The position numbers and the translations under genes are program-made. This document shows, one piece after another, positions 31,684-40,400 of a stretch of 46,367 nt of DNA. Where the stretch lies: the NCBI GenBank assembly GCA_905221605.1, contig CAJNDS010000973.1, positions 1 to 46,367 on the forward strand, in the 5' to 3' direction. The stretch's first letter is position 1. Each line of letters starts with the position of its first letter. The DNA is from Symbiodinium natans. Taxonomy: Eukaryota; Sar; Dinophyceae; Suessiales; Symbiodiniaceae. The notes under the pieces were generated by a model. That model did no database searches and was not told the origin of the DNA. It saw only the letters and a program-made list of their open reading frames with translations.

Positions 31684-32694
31684 TTAATTTCGCCTGCGAG
31701 CTCCTTGAGTTCGCAAATCTGTACGGCGGGAGACAGTGAAAACAGTACGCTTGAGCCGCTTCTTAACCGCAGCACTTGGACGCTTCATGTTCCACTTGCG
31801 CACTTTGGCAGCTTCTTCGGCGCGACTGTCGTTGTGCGGAAGATCGGCCTTGAGAATTCTGCTTGCGCCTGCTGCGGACTCGCACCACGCAGACCATGCA
31901 TCTTCAGTCCAAACTGATGGGACAGTGCATCTAGCCAAAATCAAGCGACTGCTCATTTGGCTGATAGTTGACCGTTGTAAAGCATACAAGTGTGGCAACA
32001 TCTTGCTCAAGGTCAGAATTTTCAGTTTCAGGCACAAAGTGCTTTGATGAACTTGCTGTGTCTGAGCAAACCAGGATTTAATTTCCGAATGCAATGCCTC
32101 ATTAGAGCTGGTTCCTGACGGCAGAAGAGCCAGAGTCCGGCGACCTTTCGTTGAGAGCAGCAAACACAACAAACGGCTTTCCGAAGCCGAATTAACTTAG
32201 GTCCTTAGGTCGACTACATGACTAAAAAAAATTCGAGTGTTATGTGCAGACAAATGTCTGAGTGTGTGGCGCCACCGTAAATTGTTAAAAAGCCACTCTG
32301 CACGATCAGGATCAGCGCTACACCACAGCAAATGACTGATTTTCTGATTGGCACCGGTGACTTTGCGGTCCATGTCCTCAAAAAAGACGGCGGCTAGAGC
32401 AGCAAGAGCCTCGACAAACTCGAAACGTGAAGTGAAGGGCGCAGACGAATCCAAGCCGTCGACGATCTGTTGTGCCTTTGCTTTCTGCATCGCAGACGTT
32501 TCAATACATGTCCTGCGAGTTCTCTCCGCCTGACTTGGACCTCTGCTATCGTGGCCACGATAAAGACTTCCCCAGTGGTCTTGAGAAATCTTGTGATCCA
32601 CAGCGTTGAACTTAGCCAAGATCTTTCGAAGGAAACGAGCACCTGGGGTCTTCTTTCTCCAGGTAGCGTACCTTGTTTGCAGACGCGTGCTGAT
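31684..32694 (-). CDS. Gene A, last exon with catalytic Glu, interrupted by TAA
   Basis: Opens RYATWRKKTPGARFLRKILA after an AG acceptor. A helical insertion region follows, then an in-frame TAA at 32199-32197. The same frame then resumes, LLCLLLSTKGRRTLALLPSG, TSSNEALHSEIKSWF, and continues to a stop at 31684. Motif continuity on both sides of the TAA says the stop is a nonsense change (or sequencing error) rather than the true end. If real, the product lacks the catalytic Glu. Confidence 0.7.
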
Positions 32695-35600
32695 CTCGCA
32701 ATTTATGACACAAAAACACAAAAAAAGCAAGCTTTACGGAAATAACTGCTGCGTGCTCAAGAGTCCAGTGGCTCGTAAACTATAGCCAGATGTATCGGGT
32801 CCAAGGAAAGGCATTGCAGATTAGGCATTACTCGACGTAGTTCCGCGTACAGCTTGTGGGAAGTTGTATCGGAAGCGACACACTGGACCTGTGCCAAGCC
32901 TTTGGCCGGCAGATTTTGCGCTAGAGTCAAGCTCACCTCTTCCGCCTTTTCCGAAGAGATTGGCAGCATTGCCAACAAGGCTCCCGTGGTGCCTCTCACA
33001 GTCAAGACTCGACGAACTGCTGAGAGATCGTCAAAAACTGCAGCGTTCCTGACATTGCGCGGAGCGCGGTATGATTCCTGCCCCATTACGCCCATGCAGC
33101 ACTTGATGGTAGCGTCTATGGAAATAAATGAAAACTCGTTCGCTGCTAGGAGGCAGTCCACAGTCGATTTTTGCAGCTGGCAAACAGATGGCGATGAAAA
33201 AACGTCTTCAATGATCGGCCACCAATGTCTCACGTCGGTTGGCAGAAGAGATGCCAATTCAGAGCCGGCGGAAACGACGCTGGCTGCGATTCTGGGTCGG
33301 GCCTCAGGCAAGCAGAAATAGCATCGTACACCCTTTTAGCCTTACATCTTAAAAACAAATTATCTGCGCCAAGTCACCGCTTTGCATTTCGCATGACACA
33401 GCAGCAGCTCGCGGTAGACAATGTCTCCGAAATCTTTCGTGTAGTAAAGATTTCTTACCCTCCGAGTTTTCTTGCGTTGTAGCAAGGTCTCTTGATGCCA
33501 AAACTCAGGGCCATGAGCTGTGAGCACCAGACGTATGTGCCGATCAATATCATTGACGTAAGCTGAAAGAGGCGGCTGTACTGAAGCACGTAAAATGTCG
33601 GCGCTCCTGCGCAAATAAGACTTGCCGCTACCTCCTGCCAATTGATCATGATCAAACAGCGCGCACACAATCTTGAGTTGTTTCGTGCCGCTGCACACAA
33701 ACTGGCGTTCCTTTGTATGATACTTCTCCATATGCTCACGAACTCGGGCATGGCGTTGAAAAGAACGAAAAGGGCAAAAAGGACACAGTCTCACGTTCAA
33801 ACCACTGTCTTTAATTGCGTCAGAGACCTCCTTCTGCAAATAGCCGAGAAGTAGATTACCCACAGCAACTACAGGCTCCTCCTCTTCATCCTCCTCTGCC
33901 TCTTTGATTTCGCACTCATCATCGCTGCCAGGCTCCGGAGGTGAGCATTCGCAAGGGTTGCTAAGAAGGCCTTCCCAGTCCGTTTCCATTCGTCCTGCTC
34001 CTGCATGTAGGCCAAATAAGCATTTTTCCGGAGAATTGCTATCGTTGGGAGGAGTCGCAGCCTCGTCTGCACGCGATTGAAAAACGTGGAAAGTCACGAG
34101 GCTGCTGGCATCTATGGCCTCACGTGCAAAGTCTTGCAGTTCTGACAAGAGCATGCGAGTCTTGTAATTGCCATCCCACATTTCCACCAGGTTATTTTCT
34201 CTGACTTTGCACGCAAGGCAATGAGGATTGCCGTCGTGCTCGACGTGCAACAAATACAGTCCCTGATCTTCCACATTCATTTTGAGAGTTGCTTCTGCGT
34301 GAAGTTGGAGTTCATCCAAGACAGACCGATAACATCGGGATCCACATTGCGAGGCTTCGCTGTTTTTCTGTCCGGGCTTCGCAAGTGACTTTATAATAGC
34401 ATCCTTCATACCAGGCAACAGTCGAGCTAAGGCCAAAGGAATACAATTGCCATGCGCAAGCAGGACATCATCAATTGCATCTTCACTGCTTTCGGCAGGC
34501 GTGCGACACAGTTCTCTGAAAAATAGATGTCTTTTTTCGAGGATGTTAACCTCGAACTGTGTTTTATCACGAATCGCACACATAGCTTCTTTGCAGAGCG
34601 CATCAGCTGCAATTGTCGATTCTAGGCCACCAAGCCGGATGCCATCGAAATGAAGCGATAGATGCGCAGGCTTGTGCTGCAGTGCGCAGGCCTCCCAAGC
34701 TTCAAGAATATAATCTTCCGCCGCCGCATACAAATAAAAAAGCGTTGAAGCTTCTGGATTTGGCTTGTCCGACATGCCCAGCACTGTTTCATAAACATCT
34801 GGCAACAAAGAGCAGGCCAGCCATCTCAGGTAAATTGACGCTTTCTGTAGCTTCTGCAAGAATACGTTCCCTGGCAGGTGTCCTGACGCATTGCCGCCGA
34901 ACAGGACCTCGTGCAGGATCTGCTTACCTTGCCTCACCGAAGTGTTCAGTTCTTGCTTGCAAACTGCTTGTCGTTCTTGAGCACACCCCTTCATGATTGC
35001 GATGACCCACTCTTCGATCTCGGAATTGGTGTTCAAACGACAAAGAAGTTGATGTAGAACGCAAAAGACAGAATTCTCAATATCCAGATCCTTTGTATCG
35101 GATGAGCAAATCGTTCGTTGCAAGCACCGCGAAAATTTTTGCACGCCATTCTGTTGCGCGTACGCCCTTGTACGCACGAGGTCATGAAATGAGCGAGAAT
35201 ATCCCACTTCTACTTTCAAGTCACACGGAAGCTCTTCTTCTTGTGACATAGGTGTCTTTCCAGTGCGACGCTTTTTCGCAGGAATTTGATTCAGACAGAG
35301 CTTATCAATCCAGGAGGACATGTGCTCTTCTCTTTCTGAAAGCTTCTTGCTGAGGCTTTCGGCTTCGCGAATCTTCTCGCTGGCTGTAGTTGACTGCTTG
35401 CCCCTTCTGCCAGCGCTGCGCATTTGTTTTGTCTTGAGATTCAGAAACTGAATAATGCAGGCTACATTTGCTTCGCGATCTGCGTTGCCGTGAGCATACC
35501 TTTTCGCAGCTCGGATGTTTTGCAGTTCTTGGTGATGAACATCTGAGGCAAGGGCTTTCACGGAAATAACATCTCGCAAACCCTTAGTCAAAGTAACCGC

Positions 35601-36742
35601 CGGAAAAGCAGAATCTTTGTACTTGTTGCTTTTGACATCTGCACGCAAAATCATTTTCTCGGTCAATAGAGCTTCCCACAAGCTGTCCCTGTCGAGGTTC
35701 TTGGGATGATCTGAAGGCAGCTTTACATATTTCCACATCCCTTTCGTGATCATCGTCTTGTTCTTGTCAAGACAGTGGTCTCGAATAGCAGAGGCAACGT
35801 TGCGCAATTGCTGCAGTAACTCCTTCTGCTTTGCGTCGGCTTCTTGACTGCTTTCATCTACAGGCACCTGCAGGGTTTTTTTTGTTTCGGATGAGCGCTT
35901 CTGCACCCGAAGATTGCAGGCTTCTCTCATACAATCCTCTGTGAAAGAACCAGACGCGTATTGTTCGATCATGTCCCTGCAATGTGCTCGGCTGTTATCC
36001 ACTTCGAATGCGTGCTGTAAACGAAGGGATGCGAGGACGGCTGGAGAACTTCGAAGAAACTCCTTGAGCTCGTCGTCTTTGCTGAAATACCCATCTAAGT
36101 TCGCGTCCGGGTAAGTTTCATTGATGATGCTGCTGTCAATGAAGCGAGCTTTCGGTGCCCAAACGAATCCGCGTCGAAGTGCAGAATTAAAATTCTCCTC
36201 GGTGACTCCGCTGAAGCGAAACATTGCATTCAGTTCGCAGCGTTTCCAGCCAACGCACTCAATCATGCGAGTTTGAACACCGTACGGCTTTCTTCCAGCT
36301 ATGCCGTCCGCCGACATAGTTTTTTTGAATAAATCTTCCCTGAGCTTCCTGGAAGTTTCAGGCTTTTCCTGAGCAGTCAGGATGAAAGCGCCACAGGATT
36401 GTTCGATCTGCTTTCTCATTTCCTGTTCGTCATACCAAATCTGTGGATCAATATATTTGTGGTTCGGCCCATACACGGCGTCCAAGTGAGCGCTGTAAAG
36501 AGATTGACCCACACCTCAGCAGCTCAGCAGACTTTTTCATGTTGTACTTTAGTCGCTGGTTATTCAGGCTCTGTACGCATTAAAATATGTTGTTTATTTG
36601 CCTTGCCTCCTGGGCTCACCCCGATGAAGCACCTCACGATGTTCTCACCTCGTTTGGCGAGAGCAAGCGCTGCTTGATGGCAAGCAAAAACCTTACGTCG
36701 CCGTGATTCGGACCGCGTAACAAATTTTATCTTTCGGTTCAC
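31684..36742 (-). CDS. Gene A: peptidase-like/C2H2/DDE transposase, four exons
   Basis: Proposed exons on the minus strand: ~36742-36649, 36514-33378, 33302-32781 and 32694-31684. Introns of 134, 75 and 86 nt have GT donors and AG acceptors, and the phases agree at all three joins. The product of about 1,600 residues has a basic, helical N-terminal half, a probable papain-like peptidase (HGNC near residue 715, GNPHC near 790, MWDGN near 806), a C2H2 finger (CPFC…HMEKYH), and an RNase-H-fold transposase. The transposase motifs are SIDAT (D, ~33116), VASD (D, ~32870), DPIHL (~32797) and SNEALHSEIKSWF (E, ~32099). The D-D-E order with a wide gap before E resembles MULE/ISXO2-like eukaryotic transposases. 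One in-frame TAA (32199-32197) interrupts the last exon. The family assignment is from motifs only. No ATG start was fixed. Confidence 0.75.
32781..33302 (-). CDS. Gene A, exon with first two catalytic Asp of the DDE domain
   Basis: 174 codons from ARPRIAASVVSAGSEL. FISIDATIKCCMGVMGQ supplies the first Asp on a beta strand. TVRGTTGALLAMLPISSEKA is the strand-helix that typically follows in MULE-like folds. VQCVASDTTS supplies the second Asp. NLQCLSLDPIHLAIVYE is the conserved strand with His. The GT donor follows ATA at 32781. Confidence 0.75.
33378..36514 (-). CDS. Gene A, main exon: N-terminal region, peptidase-like domain, C2H2
   Basis: About 1,045 uninterrupted codons. Residues ~120-185 (PDANLDGYFSKDDELKEFL…) are nearly identical to a segment of gene B. 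The central part is Lys/Arg-rich and helical (KKLSEREEHMSSWIDKL). A motif HLSLHFDGIRLGG lies near residue 610. Then comes the peptidase-like region: Cys in HGNCIPLALARLL, His in DGNPHCLAC and Asp in EMWDGN have the spacing of a papain-type triad. An acidic Glu/Asp stretch follows, then CPFCPFRSFQRHARVREHME and KYH, a C2H2 finger often used for DNA binding in transposases. The peptidase reading is inference. Confidence 0.8.
35914..36114 (-). repeat. ~200-bp segment shared with gene B (38050-38247)
   Basis: Partner of the segment above, near the N-terminus of the gene A product and in the same reading frame and orientation. Confidence 0.9.
36649..36742 (-). CDS. Gene A, candidate first exon
   Basis: Reads FVTRSESRRRKVFACHQAAL then ALAKRG and ends at a consensus donor GAG|GTGAGA. 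Spliced to 36514 it continues VGQSLYSAHLDAVYGPNHKY in frame with no stop. No ATG is present in the open part, so the true start may lie in a further upstream exon or within gene B's 3' end. Confidence 0.55.
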
Positions 36743-36771
36743 GCTTATGTTTTTAAAGGATCGATAAAGTT

Positions 36772-37425
36772 TTAAGAAAGTAATTCAGTCCGAGAGGCAT
36801 CATTGTTTAACCAGAACGTTTCTGAGAAGAACTGGAGCAAGCGCTTCTTAGCTGCCTCGTAGACGGGGTCTCCCAAGTCGCATAGCAGAGGATGAGGAAT
36901 GTGCACGTAGATGTTGTCTTCGGGGACACCTTGCGCAAAATCAACGTGCTTCTGAGGACTAACATCATACAGCACCGCGCAATCCTTGTACGTGATGCCA
37001 GCTGCTTTCTTCTGCGGTGTATCGCACCACTCCACTAACAAATTAAAAATTCTATCCTCAAGCAGCTTTGTCTGCAGAACGTAGCCAGCTTTTGTCAGAG
37101 AATCAGCGGTGCCCATCGCCCGTCCTGAAAGCACACCGTGGTCTGCATCTGGAGCTCCTTCTTGATCTACTCGAGATTGCGCGCGGCGAGGTCCGCTGGG
37201 AATGTGTCCGAGCGCAGCATTTTCACATTGTTCGAGTAGAGTCTGAGCAGAATTATTGTGTGAACGAAGCAGATCGTCAATCTGGTCCAGTACATTCGCG
37301 TCAGTCCTCAGCGGAGCGGCCGTCATAAGTCTGAACAGTCCTTCCAGTTGCAAGAAAAACCGTTTGACTCTGGCAAGTGTGTTTTGCGGCGGGACACCTC
37401 GATGCAAAGCGAAAGCACCATACTG
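36772..37425 (-). CDS. Gene B, C-terminal region after the second frame break
   Basis: Reads QYGAFALHRGVPPQNTLARV, KRFFLQLEGLFRL and so on to TFWLNNDASRTELLS-stop at 36772. It either follows a −1 shift in the poly-T tract or is a separate exon whose acceptor is the TTTTTCAG just before it. A phase-compatible GA donor would be needed about 45 nt upstream. It contains ITYKDCAVLYDVSPQKHVDF. No family is recognised. Confidence 0.6.
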   Translation of the reverse strand, partial: QYGAFALHRGVPPQNTLARVKRFFLQLEGLFRLMTAAPLRTDANVLDQIDDLLRSHNNSAQTLLEQCENAALGHIPSGPRRAQSRVDQEGAPDADHGVLSGRAMGTADSLTKAGYVLQTKLLEDRIFNLLVEWCDTPQKKAAGITYKDCAVLYDVSPQKHVDFAQGVPEDNIYVHIPHPLLCDLGDPVYEAAKKRLLQFFSETFWLNNDASRTELLS

Positions 37426-40400
37426 AAAAAAAAAAACAAATTTCCTTCGTGACATCGCATGTGGATGTCGCCCTCCACGATCCATAAGAGCATGACGAGC
37501 TCGCGAACATGCAAATCTGTTAGCCGTAGCCGATAAACGGAAATAGCTCCAGTGCTAATCCGAAGCAAGCTTTCGTTCATAGACGGAAACTTCTGCAAGA
37601 TGTGCTGTCGAATTCTTGACACTTTGTCAGGTATGCTTGGCTCGCCGTCTGGCACGCGAGGCACAACGATGGCAAGATGCTCATTTGCAACCAAAGTGAG
37701 GTTCTCAAAGAATTGTTCAAATCTGGACATAGTGGAGTCGGCGCCTGGAAGTAGTCGTCTCTTCCTCGCTCTATCCAGTCTTGCACTTTTCTCGAAACCA
37801 TCTGCGTCCTGGCCAAGGTTCAAATCATTGATTTCGCCTTGAGACGGCATGGGTATGATTTCTTCGACAGGTTCCTGGCCAGGCGATACTTGTGAAGCAA
37901 AAACTGCAGCCGCCTGTAGGACACCCGCAGCTGAGTTCTCTTCCTCATCTGAAAGCATTCCAATTTCAGGCATGCCTGCAACTTCTTCATCTTCCACTAC
38001 TCCATGTTGACCATCTCGCGAACTGGAAGCACCTCCCACAAAGTCTTCTATGGCTTCTCGCATACAATCCTCTGTGAAAGAACCAGACGCGTGTTGTTCG
38101 ATCATGTACCTGCACTGTTCTCGGCTGTTCTCCACTTCGAATGCGTGCTGTAAACGAAGGGATGCGAGGACGGCTGGAGAACTTCGAAGAAACTCCTTGA
38201 GCTCGTCGTCTTTGCTGAAACACCCATCTAAGTTCGCGTCCGGATAAGCTTGAGACGGCAAAGGTATGCTTTTGTCGACAGGTTCCTGGCGAGGCGATAC
38301 GTGTGAAGCAGAAACTGCAGCCGCTTGTAGGACACCGGCAGCTGAGTTCCCTTCCTCCTCTGACAGCATTCCAATTTCAGGCATGTCTGCAACTTCTTCA
38401 TCTTCCACTACTCCATGTTGACCATCTCGCGAACTGGAAGCACCTCCCACAAAGGCTTCTATGTTGATGGGAGCGCCAAAAAGACGACGCCTTGCATTTT
38501 GAACGACGAACTCAAGAAGTGAGCTGATCCACGCAACGTCCGAAAGGTCAGTCTCTCGCGGGTGCTGGACCATTGTCGTCATGTGATCTTGTAGGATCTT
38601 GTCTCCTTGCAGACGACAGTGCACATACATGTAGAGAATGTAGGTTTTGTTCTCGAAGTCATCGTGCAATAGCTTCAGGAATGTTCTCAGCAAGAACATA
38701 CATTTTTCCCAGTGTCGTTTTGTCTCCTGCGCCCATTCTTCTGGATTTGGCAACAAAACCGTAGCCATGGGTTGCACATCAAACAGCCTTTGATAGCGAC
38801 GAATAGTGCCAGAAATAAGTATTCTGCGATCGTCAGTCCTGTGTGGCTCTGTCGTTGATCCACCCTCGTAGTCTGGCCAGCCTCGCAGCATGTCTACTGT
38901 TTCGCCTTCAATGGAAGAAACTAGAAGTGGGAGATTGTTTGTGTTTACGGGAGCGCCGCAAAGGAAGTGTTTTGCATCTCGGACCACGAACTCAAGAAGT
39001 GAGCTGAGCCACGCAACGTCTGACAGGCCAGTCTCTCGCGGGTGCGGAACCATTGTTGTCATCCTGGCTTGTAGGCATCTGTCTTTCCGAAGACGACAGT
39101 GCACGTACATGTAGAGAATGTAGGTTTTGTTCTCGAAGTCATCGTGCAATAGTCTCAGGAATGTTCTGAGCATGCACATACATTTTTCCCAGTGTCGTTT
39201 TGACTCCTGCGCCCATTCTTCTGGATTTGGCAACAAATCCGCAGCCATGGGATGCACATCAAACAGCCTTTGATAGCGACGAACAGTGCCGGATAGAAGT
39301 ATTCTGCGTTCGGCCGTCCTGTGTGGCTCTGTCGTTGATCCACCCTCATAGTCCCGCCAGGCTCGCAGCATGTCCACGGTTTCTTTTTCCATCCGAGAAA
39401 CTGGAAGTATGAGAGGATTGTCACGGTGCTCAGGATGACAGCAAACCACAAACATAGCCGACACGGTGATGTTGTAGTACTTCTCCAAAATATGGCGATA
39501 TGTGTTAAGCTGCAAACAGTAATGGATTTCTTTCGTGTCTTGAAGATGCTGCAAAGGTTGTTTCATCATCCGTCGAAATGAAGTACAGAATGTGGTTGCT
39601 CGCAGTCCTGCAGTGCGTTTCCAGTCCACCAGTATGAAAGTTCCATCGTCGCGCCGGCCAACGAAGTCGATGGACCCTGCGATTTGTTCTTCCTCTGCAA
39701 AGATGAGCCACTCGGTCCGCCAAGCTTTGCAGTTGTTGCGCAACGAACACAAGAATTTCTGCAGCATTTCAACCTCTGGCGAACACGGCACCACGTGGCC
39801 GTTCAAGTAAGCCTCGAAGACATAGTGCATATATGTACCGTAGTGCGCAGCCCGTTGACCGTTGTTTGTCCACTCCGCCTTGATTTCGTCCGTGGTCTTG
39901 GCCAAGCGAGAAATTTTTTCTTGCAGCGCCGGGTCATGCCGCAACGCTTGAAGCAGGCGACAAATTTGCGTCTCGTCTCGAGGACTACCCGCAAACAGCT
40001 CTAGCAATTGGGGCGACGCGATGTGAAGCGGCTGAATGTCATCGAACGTGACATGCTGTCGCAGATAGCCAACCCGAGGCCAATTGGCGCTGCGCTGCAT
40101 GCCACCGATAACGGAGTCGGCGTCAAAGCTTTCTGCAAACGTGTGCACAACTCCAGTCACCGAGCCCCTGACCTTTTTCTTGTCCACGAAGTACACGTGC
40201 TCTTTGGCGAAAAACTGAACACGCAGGTCTCGGTCGTGTGGATGCAAATACTTCAGTATGTCCACATCGAGAGCTGTGTCGGAAGAAAATAAATCAGGAG
40301 ATCTTGGAACGTTGACCAGACTTTCTGCTTCACAATGTTTCGGCAAAAATCCGTCCATAGCAGCCACACGCTTGGCTTTGCGAGCATAAGCTGCTAACTT

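Noticed and set aside
32197-32225. A 27-nt intron removing the stop in gene A
   Set aside because: A GTCATG…CTAAG interval would keep frame, but it is far shorter than the other introns here (75-134 nt). A nonsense change is simpler.
39450-40200. Gene B as an endogenous giant-virus fragment
   Set aside because: The nuclease resembles those of large DNA viruses, but the F-box modules, introns and adjacent transposase, with no virus core genes, do not support a viral insertion.
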